A DNA stretch of 39,170 nt, from contig WYBA01000362.1 in NCBI GenBank assembly GCA_011526095.1, positions 1-39,170 on the forward strand. The letters run 5' to 3'. The stretch comes from Myxococcales bacterium (GTDB lineage Bacteria > Myxococcota_A > Polyangia > Haliangiales > Haliangiaceae). The position numbers and the translations under genes are program-made. Each line of letters begins with the position of its first letter. Position 1 is the stretch's first letter. Under the pieces are notes generated by a model, which saw nothing but the letters and a program-made list of their open reading frames with translations, searched no databases and had not been told where the DNA came from. This document shows, piece by piece, positions 15,493-23,400 of this stretch.

Positions 15493-15873
15493 CCTCTACT
15501 TCTCTTTCCCCGCCACGAAGCCGAAAGGATCAGGTCAGCGATCGATTTCGGTTTGGGGCGGGTGGTCGTGGGTCTCGGCCTCTACTTCTCTTTCCCCGCC
15601 ACGAAGCCGAAAGGATCAGGTGAGCGATCGATTTCGGTCTGGGGCGGGTGGGTCGTGGGTCTCGGCCTCTACTTCTCTTTCCCCGCCACGAAGCCGAAAG
15701 GATCAGGTGAGCGATCGATTTCAGTTGGGCGGGTAGGTCGTGGGTCTCGGCCTCTACTTCTCTTTCCCCGCCACGCGCCCGAAAGGATCAGGTCAGCGAT
15801 CGATTCCCGGTTGGCGCGGGCGGGAGGCTCGGGCCTCTACCTCTCTTTCCCCGCCACGCGCCCGAAAGGATCA
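15493..15873 (-). repeat. Five ~85-bp tandem repeats upstream of the operon
   Basis: Copies begin at 15493, 15579, 15666, 15751 and 15834 (periods 86, 87, 85, 83), each starting CCTCTACTTCTCTTTCCC on the plus strand and containing CGATCGAT and GAAAGGATCA. The last copy is incomplete. Copies 1-3 share ACGAAGCC where copies 4-5 have ACGCGCCC, so the array has begun to diverge. On the minus strand every copy ends in AGAAGTAGAGG, which in copy 1 becomes the leader of the 14427-15482 gene. Candidate functions are an operator array, iterated promoter or leader, or replication iterons. Unit length and absence of unique spacers exclude a CRISPR. Confidence 0.9.
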
Positions 15874-15932
15874 ATGAAGGGCGGACCGATTCCTCGATCG
15901 CTCGCTGGTTCGGCGCGACCGATGCGCCGCCG

Positions 15933-15967
15933 AGAATATTTTCCGGATCAAATCCGACAAATATTCT
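15933..15967. promoter_or_regulatory. AT-rich nested palindrome
   Basis: Outer arms AGAATATTT (15933-15941) and AAATATTCT (15959-15967) are perfect inverted repeats. Inside them GGAT (15945-15948) and ATCC (15952-15955) form a second symmetric pair, centred on 15950. The AT-rich arms stand out in this GC-rich DNA. It lies between the ImmA/IrrE gene stop and the tandem repeats. It is most like a two-level operator or an origin melting region; no T-run supports a terminator. Confidence 0.7.
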
Positions 15968-15983
15968 TCCGTCGCGAGTCCGC

Positions 15984-16841
15984 CTACTTACGAATTGCGT
16001 CGCGCGGCACGATCCGCAGCATCGCGAGCACGTCAGACGTGCCTGGCAGAATCGTCGCCTGCTCGATCAGCGTGGCGCCGTGGTGCGCCTCGTCCGCGAT
16101 CCATGTGTGAGCTGGCACGACGCGCTCGCGATCGGATAGGCGGCGCTGCCACGCGGCGTGTTCCACAACGACCGAGTCCGGACCAGGTGTCCAGTCCTGC
16201 TCGATGTAGGTCGGGAACGTCGCGCTACGCGACACGCGCACCACGCGACCACCTCGGCAAGTGACAAGCGCCCACGCGTGCGGCGTCAACTCGATCAAGC
16301 GGATCGCCGCGGTGCCAAGCGCGACGCCGAAGCGGCGCGCGATCTCGCGCGCCGCAGCTAGCGTGCAGTCCGGATCGCGTGCCCACGTGGCAACCATCGG
16401 CTCCGGGACCAGCAACGCGGCGGCGAACGCGTTCGCTTCCTCTTCCTCGGGTCGCGCGGAGCGCCCTTCCATCGCCTCCGACGTGCACAGCTCGGCGAGC
16501 GAGCGCGGCGCGTGGCGCATGACGTGGTGTCCCAGCTCGTGCGCGATGCTGAACCGGCGCCGGATCGGGTTGGCGTCGCGGGCGACGCGGATCCGTGCGC
16601 GCAGGTCGAGCGGCCGGCGCTTCTGATCGCACACCACGAGCTGAGCTTCGGCGCCGGGCAGCTCGGCGTCGATCACCTCGGCGTCCAGCGCGCGCGCGAT
16701 CGCCTCGATGTCGAGGTCCTCCGGCTGCACCAGCCCGAGGAGCGCGATCACGTCGGCGGCGTAGGTCCACGCGCGCGCACGCCGCGCATCACGACGCGCC
16801 CGCGTCGTCTTGTTGCCGCGCGTCGTCTTCGTTCGCGTCAC
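15984..16841 (-). CDS. ImmA/IrrE family metallopeptidase
   Basis: 285 aa from a GTG at 16841 overlapping the previous stop (GTGA). The zinc motif His101-Glu-Leu-Gly-His105 sits in RRRFSIAHELGHHVMRH, and the third-ligand region EEEEANAFAAALLVPEPMV follows, the exact order of the ImmA/IrrE family. The C-terminal ~110 residues form an extra strand-rich domain. Family members cut a partner repressor to derepress mobile elements or a stress regulon. Here no XRE repressor is adjacent: the overlapping upstream neighbours are a small unknown protein and a sigma factor, so one of them may be the substrate. A very basic N-terminus (KTTRGNKTTRARRDARRAR) could bind DNA. Confidence 0.88.
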   Translation of the reverse strand: MTRTKTTRGNKTTRARRDARRARAWTYAADVIALLGLVQPEDLDIEAIARALDAEVIDAELPGAEAQLVVCDQKRRPLDLRARIRVARDANPIRRRFSIAHELGHHVMRHAPRSLAELCTSEAMEGRSARPEEEEANAFAAALLVPEPMVATWARDPDCTLAAAREIARRFGVALGTAAIRLIELTPHAWALVTCRGGRVVRVSRSATFPTYIEQDWTPGPDSVVVEHAAWQRRLSDRERVVPAHTWIADEAHHGATLIEQATILPGTSDVLAMLRIVPRDAIRK

Positions 16842-17275
16842 GCCTCGTCGTCGTTGACGAGGGCGAGCATGTCCTCGGCGAGCGCGCGCAAGGTGTCGTC
16901 CGTCATGTCGTCGAGGTTGCGGTAGTGCTGCGCGAACTGCCCCGGGTGCGCGGCGGAGAGCTGTCGAACCATCGCCAGCAGCTCGAGCCTGGTCATGTCC
17001 GCGCGCAGCGGAGCGCGCTGGGGCGTACGTACCGGCTTGGTCGTACGAGCCCGCAACCCGCGCTCACGGATGATCGCGTCGACCGCGGCGCGTTGCGCGT
17101 CGATCTGTTCGTGTGTCACCGCGGCGGCCAGCTCGTCGACCTCGGCCTCGCTCGGCTCGTGTGGCGCGAGCGCCGCGTCCCCGTCGTCGATCTCCCATAG
17201 CTCGAACCCGGAGTCTCCGACGATCTGCTCGATGAACAGCCAATCGCGGCGCGCATCGTCTTCCCTACTCGTCAT
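16838..17275 (-). CDS. Small acidic protein between sigma factor and ImmA/IrrE peptidase
   Basis: 145 aa. The ATG at 17275 overlaps the sigma-factor gene by 11 bp, and its end overlaps the peptidase gene by 4 bp, so the three are tightly coupled. An acidic N-terminal half (IVGDSGFELWEIDDGDAALAP, EAEVDELAAAV) is followed by a basic hinge (RGLRARTTKPVRTPQRAP) and a C-terminal helical part (MTRLELLAMVRQLSAAHPG, MTDDTLRALAEDMLALV). No HTH is evident. Its position makes it a candidate anti-sigma factor or peptidase substrate, the hinge being a plausible cleavage region; this is inference from context. Confidence 0.6.
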   Translation of the reverse strand: MTSREDDARRDWLFIEQIVGDSGFELWEIDDGDAALAPHEPSEAEVDELAAAVTHEQIDAQRAAVDAIIRERGLRARTTKPVRTPQRAPLRADMTRLELLAMVRQLSAAHPGQFAQHYRNLDDMTDDTLRALAEDMLALVNDDEA

Positions 17276-18161
17276 CGCCACCCTCCTCGCCGCCGTGGGC
17301 CTCTCCGTCGCTCGACTCGCTGAGCGGGTCGCGGTCCTCGTCGTCGTCGCCGTAGATCGGCGCGTCGTCGTCGTCCTCGCTGTCGTCGCCGCCGTCCTTC
17401 CTCGCGCCGATCTCGGTCCCCTTGGGCTTGCGGAGGTGCTCGCCGAGCGCGAGCTGACTCCGGTAGCCGTCGCGCCCCGTCCCGATCGTGCGCACTGGCC
17501 AGCTTGAGAGGAGGTCTCTGGCGTCACGCAAGAGCTTGACCGGCAGGTTCAGCAGGACCGTTTCATAGCGGCGCTTGATCCGGTTGAACGCGTTCTCATC
17601 CCAGCTCGCTTCGCGCCGGATCTCGCCCTCCCGGAGGCCGCGGGCGAGGAGCTCGATGTAGCGCAGCACCTCCGCGTCGTCCGTCGCGGCGCGCGCTGCC
17701 GCGAGGACACGCTCGCGCATCTCGGCGAGCATCGCCTCGTGGTCCGGGTGCTTCCGCGCGTCGTCGCGTGCGAGCGACATGTTGACCTCGACCATGTTGT
17801 CGACCGAGTCCTCGCGGTCGAGATCCGCCTCGTGGAACGAGAGCGAGCGCTGTCGCTTCCGCCGCTGGCGGTCGTGGTACGAGCGCGAGTAGACGACGCG
17901 GCAGAGGTGGCGCCAGAGCGGGAGCCCACCCTTCGGCGGCTCTCGCTCCGGGTCCCAGACGCGCACCCCGGCCAGCGTGTCGACGACGGCCTGGTTGACC
18001 ACGTCGTGTGGAGCCCGAAGATCGCTGATGCCCTCGATCTGGTGGTATCGCGCGATCAGCTTCTCGGCGTACCCGCGCGCTCTCGCGAGCGTTGCGTGAT
18101 CGAGTTCGCGCTTGAAACGCAGGTGCCAGGCGGCGCTCATCTCAGTCGGGCTACGCGGCAT
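17265..18161 (-). CDS. ECF-like sigma-70 family factor with acidic tail
   Basis: 298 aa. The ATG at 18161 has CAGGAG 6 bases upstream. A region-2-like segment spans ~20-115 (PHDVVNQAVVDTLAGVRVWD, GLPLWRHLCRVVYSRSYHD, RRKRQRSLSFHE), and a region-4-like helical segment follows (AEVLRYIELLARGLREGEI, WDENAFNRIKRRYETVLLNL). The last ~50 residues are extremely acidic (DDSEDDDDAPIYGDDDEDRD), unusual for a sigma factor and perhaps autoinhibitory. It probably directs RNA polymerase to the element's own operon. It leads the regulatory trio with the 145-aa protein and the ImmA/IrrE peptidase. Confidence 0.75.
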   Translation of the reverse strand: MPRSPTEMSAAWHLRFKRELDHATLARARGYAEKLIARYHQIEGISDLRAPHDVVNQAVVDTLAGVRVWDPEREPPKGGLPLWRHLCRVVYSRSYHDRQRRKRQRSLSFHEADLDREDSVDNMVEVNMSLARDDARKHPDHEAMLAEMRERVLAAARAATDDAEVLRYIELLARGLREGEIRREASWDENAFNRIKRRYETVLLNLPVKLLRDARDLLSSWPVRTIGTGRDGYRSQLALGEHLRKPKGTEIGARKDGGDDSEDDDDAPIYGDDDEDRDPLSESSDGEAHGGEEGGDDE

Positions 18162-18284
18162 CGGATCTCCTGAACGGTCGCCGGGCAGTCTAACCGTCGA
18201 TCGTCCGCAAAGGGGCGGACCGAGCCGCCAGCGATTGCGCCGGGAGCCGCGCCCGCACTGCCGCAAGGCTCGCCCCCAATGGCC

Positions 18285-18305
18285 GACCGACAAGGTCGGT
18301 CTTTT
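18285..18305 (+). other. 7-bp perfect hairpin followed by TTTT in the sigma-gene leader
   Basis: GACCGAC, loop AAG, GTCGGTC, then TTTT on the plus strand. It looks like an intrinsic terminator for plus-strand transcription, but no plus-strand gene ends here. It lies in the 182-bp gap between the FHA gene stop and the sigma-factor start, so it may be an operator, or may stop antisense transcripts. Nothing else stands out in this gap. Confidence 0.5.
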
Positions 18306-18343
18306 CATTCCGGACGCCCCGACGGTTGGTCCATGCTCGGGAC

Positions 18344-19405
18344 CTAACGGACCTCGTACTTCTGCTTCCACGCGACGAGCGTGCTCGGCACGACACCCAG
18401 CCACCTCGCGGCGTGAGCCTGCTTCGGGAAGGCACGCAGCGCGAGCAGCCGCTCGACATACGTCTCCAGCTCGCGGATGTTCTCCGGCCACGCGCGCGCC
18501 TCGATCGCGCGCACGTCGGATGGGGAGAGGTCGAGGTCCATGCGGCCGAGGCGGATGCACACGTCGTTGCGGACGTGCGCCGCGAGCGCGCCGACCTCGG
18601 AGGCGCGCTCGCTCAGCGGCGGGAGCGGGATGATCGTCGTGCCGGTCAGCAGCGCGTCGGGGAGCACCGACACGAGGCGTGTCGACGTCGGCACGATCAC
18701 CGTCAGCCGCACCTGGTGGCTCCACGAGGCGAGCCAGTCGAAGATCGCCGCCTTCCGTGCGGGCAGCGCCTCGGCGGGGATCACGATCGTCCCATACGCG
18801 GCGCGGTCCAGCAGCTTGCGCTGGTCACGCTCGCTGCCGAGTTCGCTCACCACCTCGAACGGCCAGGTGGCGCGTGACGAGGCGTCGTGAATCGCGCGCG
18901 CGACGGCGAGCGCGCCACCACCGGGCGGTTCAGAGAGGGCAAGGTGGCGACGCTCCCCGGCCGTGCGGAGCACGCCCTCCACGGTGACCTGGAACCCGTC
19001 GCCTAGGCCGAAGTACCGCTGCATCTGTGCGCGCGCGCGCCGGCCGCCCTCGCTGTACGCGACCATCGGGATCGACGCGATCCGGAAGGAGATCCCAGGT
19101 ACCAGCTCGAACATCGTGCGCCGCTCGTCTCCGACGAAGACCCCGTTCCGCGAGTTGCGGTCGAAGACGATCCATCGGCCGTTGCGAAGCTCGATCGTCG
19201 CGTGCCGGTCGGAGACGTGCGGGTTGTCGATCACGATCGACCCGGCACCCTGCTCGTGGATCTGCGTGCGACCGATCCAGTACAGCTCGCGCCCGGCGAG
19301 CACGTAGTCGACCGACGTGCCGACGATGCGGATCCCGACCACCGCTTCGTTGAGGAGCCAGCTCTGCCGCTCCTGCGGAGGAAGGCTCGCGGTGCCCTGG
19401 CTCAT
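18344..19405 (-). CDS. FHA-domain regulator with degenerate sigma54-activator (AAA+) domain
   Basis: 353 aa. An FHA domain (~20-115) has the phosphothreonine-binding pattern: IGRTQI, SDRHATIEL, NSRNGVFVG. The next ~190 residues follow the NtrC AAA+ fold, but the Walker A motif is lost (SEPPGGGALAVARAIH where GExGTGKE is expected) and there is no GAFTGA loop. The end of the AAA domain (WPENIRELETYVERLLAL) and a C-terminal HTH-like helix pair (AARWLGVVPSTLVAWKQKY) are kept. It therefore should bind DNA and phosphoproteins but not hydrolyse ATP or activate sigma54. It is divergent from the toxin operon and may be controlled by a kinase such as the one at 26756-28420. Confidence 0.83.
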   Translation of the reverse strand: MSQGTASLPPQERQSWLLNEAVVGIRIVGTSVDYVLAGRELYWIGRTQIHEQGAGSIVIDNPHVSDRHATIELRNGRWIVFDRNSRNGVFVGDERRTMFELVPGISFRIASIPMVAYSEGGRRARAQMQRYFGLGDGFQVTVEGVLRTAGERRHLALSEPPGGGALAVARAIHDASSRATWPFEVVSELGSERDQRKLLDRAAYGTIVIPAEALPARKAAIFDWLASWSHQVRLTVIVPTSTRLVSVLPDALLTGTTIIPLPPLSERASEVGALAAHVRNDVCIRLGRMDLDLSPSDVRAIEARAWPENIRELETYVERLLALRAFPKQAHAARWLGVVPSTLVAWKQKYEVR

Positions 19406-19669
19406 CGGGTCGTTGGTACCGCCGCCGTACCGCCGCGGGAACCCCCGCCGCGACGCCGCGCCTCACCCGCCAGCGGTGAGCGAGGCCGCGCCGTGAGGGA
19501 TCTCAACCGGTTACGGGCGGCGGCGTTCAACGCCCCCACCTGGAAATCTGTTTCGTCGAACGCCATCGGAGGAAGAAGGGATGGGGGCGCGCCCCTAAGA
19601 TGGCCGACATCGACGCCCGGCAGCAACCGCCGCGAAAGCTGACCGATGTCGAGAGCGACAACGCACCCC
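19406..19669. promoter_or_regulatory. Divergent regulatory region between FHA regulator and toxin operon
   Basis: No convincing gene in this 264-bp stretch. It holds a GGAGGAAGAAGGG motif (about 19570-19582) followed by ATG GGG GCG CGC CCC TAA, a possible four-codon leader with a GGGGCGCGCCCC palindrome, then an ATG at 19600 that opens a frame running to 20352. The FHA regulator may bind here because the two units diverge. Promoter boxes cannot be assigned by eye. Confidence 0.4.
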
Positions 19670-19846
19670 ATGAACGAGCACACCGACCACCACTCTCCAA
19701 GGGCCCGCCCGCGCGCCGGTACCCCGGCGCGGCCGGGCGTGTACCTGCTCAGCGCCGTGGCGCTCGCGCCGCTTCGCGCGCCCGCGGTCCTGTTGGGGCA
19801 AGCCGCGCGATGGTGGCTTCGGCGCGCCGGAGTGCTCTGGTGGTGA
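19670..19846 (+). CDS. 58-aa membrane protein, start of the toxin operon
   Basis: The ATG at 19670 (19646 also in frame) encodes a basic, Pro-rich N-terminus followed by a hydrophobic segment (GVYLLSAVALAPLRAPAVLL) and a Trp-rich end (WWLRRAGVLWW). Its stop overlaps the GTG of the next gene (GTGA). Neither ATG has a strong ribosome-binding site. The membrane segment and coupling to the helical protein favour a real gene, but an alternative reading is a longer version of the next gene from 19600. Confidence 0.45.
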   Translation: MNEHTDHHSPRARPRAGTPARPGVYLLSAVALAPLRAPAVLLGQAARWWLRRAGVLWW

Positions 19847-20352
19847 CCGATCGCCAACGTGCCCTGGCCAGCTTGCGTGTCGCTGCCGAGGCACGCGTGC
19901 GCGGGCCGTCGCCGGCGACGTCGCTGGGGCTGCGCTTGTCCGGCGATGCGTTCGACGACGACGCGCCGACGTGCCCCGCGCTCGTCGCCGTGGAGCCGGC
20001 CGAGCCCGCGGCGGACGGCCACGATGCGTCGTTGCCGCTGCCGCCGCCGCCGGCGGCGAGCGTGCCGCTCGACGTCGCGGCGCAGCTCGACGAACAGGCC
20101 GCCCGGCTGCGCGAGCGCCTCGGCGCCGTGCGCCCTGCGCTGGCGCGCCTGCGCGGCGAGCTGGCGCGCGCCTGCGTGCGCGTCGACCGGCCGCTCGTCG
20201 AGCTGGCCCTCGCGGACGTCCAGCGCGCCCTCGTCCACGCGCGCCGCAGCGTGCGTGCCCTGGTCGCGGAGCTGGCGGAGCTCGAGCGCGAGGCGCAGGC
20301 CCTCGGCGAGCGCGCCGTGCAGCTCGTCACCGACGAGAGGATCGTTCGGTGA
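19843..20352 (+). CDS. Helical protein upstream of the polymorphic toxin
   Basis: 169 aa from a GTG overlapping the 58-aa gene; the frame is open back to an ATG at 19600 (250 aa), but that extension is arginine-rich and looks non-coding. An N-terminal helix (TDRQRALASLRVAAEARV) and Pro-rich spacer (LPLPPPPAASVPL) precede ~110 residues of continuous heptad-like helix (LDEQAARLRERLGAVRPALA, VRALVAELAELEREAQALG), i.e. a coiled coil. It sits just upstream of the toxin gene, where adaptor or chaperone genes of secreted toxins are often found. That role is inferred from position and helicity only. Confidence 0.6.
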   Translation: MTDRQRALASLRVAAEARVRGPSPATSLGLRLSGDAFDDDAPTCPALVAVEPAEPAADGHDASLPLPPPPAASVPLDVAAQLDEQAARLRERLGAVRPALARLRGELARACVRVDRPLVELALADVQRALVHARRSVRALVAELAELEREAQALGERAVQLVTDERIVR

Positions 20353-20441
20353 GCGAGGCGACGAAACTTTCCGCGGCGTGGGCGATAGCGTCGTGCATGA
20401 TCGGCCTTGCCCCGCCGTCGTTGTTCCGAGAGGCCCGGTAG
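20349..20441 (+). CDS. Possible 30-aa small ORF before the toxin
   Basis: A GTG overlapping the previous stop (GTGA), with AGAGGA 7 bases upstream, opens 30 codons ending two bases before the toxin ATG. The peptide has a short hydrophobic middle (AAWAIASCMIGLAPPSLF). Stop-to-start coupling on both sides is the only support; it may merely fill the 91-bp gap. Confidence 0.25.
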   Translation: MSEATKLSAAWAIASCMIGLAPPSLFREAR

Positions 20442-20443
20442 TC

Positions 20444-23400
20444 ATGGCGTCGTTCGACTTCAGCAAGGGACGCGCGGGCGGTGGCGGGATGGCCGTCGAG
20501 CCGCGCACGCCGAGCGAGCCGACGGCCGAGGAGAAGGCGCAGCACGCGGCGAACGTCGCGGGGAACCTGGATCGGTACCAGCGCGCGGTGACGGAGGGTG
20601 TCGCGGCGATGATCGTGGCGGAGAAGCAGCAGGACCTGGTCGGGTGGCAGCGGGCGCAGCGGCATGCCAGCCTCGGCTTGGTGCAGCTCCGGGAGGCGGC
20701 GCAGTCGGCGGTGGCGATGCAGGTGGGGGCGGCCGATGCGCAGGTGTCGCAGCGGCTGGTGGGGGCGGCCGACGTGGTGGCGGACATGGAGCAGAAGCTC
20801 GCGAGCGCGCCGCCGGCGCCGGAGAAGCGGGCGCCGGCGCTGTCATGCGAGGGCGCGTTGCTGGCGGCATTGCCGCCCGATGCGCCGGTCGGTGGCGGTG
20901 GCGCACACGCGGTGTTCGAGGGCGCGCGCCGCGCGGTCGAGGCGGTGATGCGCGGCGAGATGACGTTCTCGGACATCCAGGCGTTCTCGCAGATCCTCCG
21001 CGAGTTCCCGTCGCACGAGGTCGCGCGCCGGTTTCGCCGCTTCGGGGCGGAGAAGCAGGGCGCACTGAGCGCCGTCTTGCAGGAGTCCAAGGTTCGCGCG
21101 CGAGCGCGAGCGCGCGAGGAGGCGATCAAGCAGGCCGCGGCCGTCACCATGCCGCCGGCCGGGTTCACGCCGCCGACGATCGACATGCCCGCCGAGTACG
21201 AGGAGCAGCGCGCGACGATCGAGCTCGGCGGCGCCGCCGCGGGGGATCCAGGCGCCGCAGCCGAACCAGCAGCGGAGCCGGCGACGGACGCCCAGCCAGA
21301 TCCCGAGGGCGCGGTGGCGCGGGCGACCGGGACGGCGATGGACATGCCGGCGGTGTACGAAGAACAGCGCGCGACGACCGAGATCGTCGGTCGCGACGCG
21401 GCGCCGGCGGTGGGCGCGGAAGAGGCGGCGCCGGGCGTGGGGCCGCGGGATCTCGAGGGTGCGGTTGCACGGGCGAACGGGACGGCGATGGACATGCCGG
21501 CGGTGTACGAGGAGCAGCGGGCGACGATCGAGGTCGGCGGTGGCGACGGCGTTGCGGCGACGCCGCGATCACGGAATCCCGAGGGTGCAGTGGCGCGGGC
21601 GACCGGGACGGCGATTGACATGCCGGCGGTGTACGAGGAGCAGCGCGCGACGATCGAGATCGGCGGCGGCGGCGCGGCGGCCCGGTCACGGGAACCCGAG
21701 GGTGCGGTTACACAAGAGAACGGGACGGCTCGCGTTGCCTCCAGCGCGGTGCGCGCATCTGAGCAAGGTGGTCTTCGCGACGGTGCCACGCCTGATATCG
21801 TCGAGCGGACGTTTTCCCAGCTCGACGCGCAGATCGCGCGACTGCCGGTGTTGGCGCGGAGTCTCCAGACGTCGGTGGGCTATCTTGAGGTCGACGGCGT
21901 GATCAGCGCCGGCATGCGGCTGATGGAGGCTCTCGATTCGATCGAGAACGATCTCAGCGCACAGGCACAACGGTTGGAACTCGTCGGTGGCGGTGCGGAC
22001 GCATCCAATGTCCCAATGGCGAGCGCCCTCATCGCACCACTGCGCGAGCGACAACAGCAGCTCGCGGCCTCCCTGCTCGTCTACAAGCAGGCGCTTCCAT
22101 ATCAGTGCAGCCCCGCAACGTTCCGATTTGAGCCTATCCCGGGTGTGGCGCCGTTGTCGCCGCCGTCGTTTGCCGGCGCAGCGTTCCTTGGATTTCTCCA
22201 GCACGAGATTGCGCGGACGACGGTTCTCGTCTCTACGGTTGATGAGATCCGGGGGAGCCTCGCGATGCTGGAACCGGGCGGCGAGCCATCGCGGTCGGTG
22301 GTCGATCTCGTCGAGCGATGGATGGGTGATCGGGCGGGGTTCCTGTTCCTTCGTCACGTGCTGGGCACGCTGGGCCTCTCTGCGATCCTGAATGCGTCGA
22401 CGCGCAACGGACAGACGGTTGACGCTCGCGCCGAGGCGATCGCGCGTGGGGTGCCGCAGCTCTCGCATCAGATCGTCGAGACCTTCGAGGTGGCGCGAGA
22501 GATTCACGACTCGGCGAATCCGGCGTTCCTGATTCCGCGGCAGGCCGAGGTAGCCGACCCCCGTGCGGTCGCGACGGAGATGGTCAGCCTCGCCATGGAG
22601 CGAATGCGCGAGCTGGGCGCGAGTCCTCAGATCCGCGAGGCGATCCAGGCCGGCGGCGGTGGAGGGTGGTCGCAAGGCGGGGTCGCGGAGATCATCCAGC
22701 TCGCCGAGGAGCGCGTGGCGGCGCTGCAGCTTGGCTTGCGCCAGGGCGTCAAGAACGCCACCGGGCTGTTCAATCAGGCGATCAACGCCGTCAGGGTCGC
22801 GGCGACGGGCGCGTACCCCCTCGCGACTGGTGAGATGGGCTTCGCACAGTCGCCGCTGGCGGGCATCGACGAGCGCGCCGGGCTTGGCGTTGGTGACGAG
22901 GTCGCCACGGCGATGCTGCTCCTGCCGTTGGCGGCGGAGATCGCGCTCTCGGCGCCAGCGATCATCGCTTCCCTAACGATCCAAGCCGCGAAGAAGCCCG
23001 AGCTGGCCCTGGAGGTGGTCATGTTCGCCGCCACGCTCGGCTACCAGATCGGGGAGGACGGCGTTCAAGGGTTCCTCGAATCGCTCACGACGGCCGAGGG
23101 CATCGTTCAGCTTGTCGCCGACATCCTGGCGATGAAGCAGGCTGCGGGCCCAGAACGTGCGCGGTCGCCGCATGCTCATGTCGATGACGTTGGAGGCGTC
23201 GACGCGGGATCCGCGGGCTCTCGGGTCTTTGATATCGGCGCGAGGATCAAGGCCAAGCTCCATTCGTGGGGCAATCGACTCAGGCCCGGCGAGGTTGGTG
23301 TCACGGCCGATGGTTCTCCTGTCCGCATCGACGACGGGAAGTCGACGGATCAGGTCTACGAGTCACGCCTCGCCGAGATTCGCCAAGGTGCGGTGAGCGC

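Noticed and set aside
15493..15873. CRISPR array
   Set aside because: Units are ~85 bp and repeat over their whole length, with no unique spacers; no cas genes are present.
7811..18161. Firm assignment as a tectivirus-like prophage
   Set aside because: Neither a double-jelly-roll capsid protein nor an A32-type packaging ATPase (no P-loop protein in the operon) can be recognised, so it is left as a hypothesis.
18285..18305. Intrinsic terminator of a plus-strand gene
   Set aside because: Hairpin and T-run are good, but no plus-strand gene ends there; kept only as a regulatory hairpin.
19600..19842. N-terminal extension of the helical protein from the ATG at 19600
   Set aside because: The extra 81 residues are Arg-rich, unpatterned and overlap a plausible membrane-protein frame; a GTG coupled to that frame at 19843 explains the start better, though not conclusively.
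19402..21789. 795-codon open frame on the minus strand
   Set aside because: Opposite the toxin gene; low-complexity Ser/Ala/Arg product, no start context, no domain.
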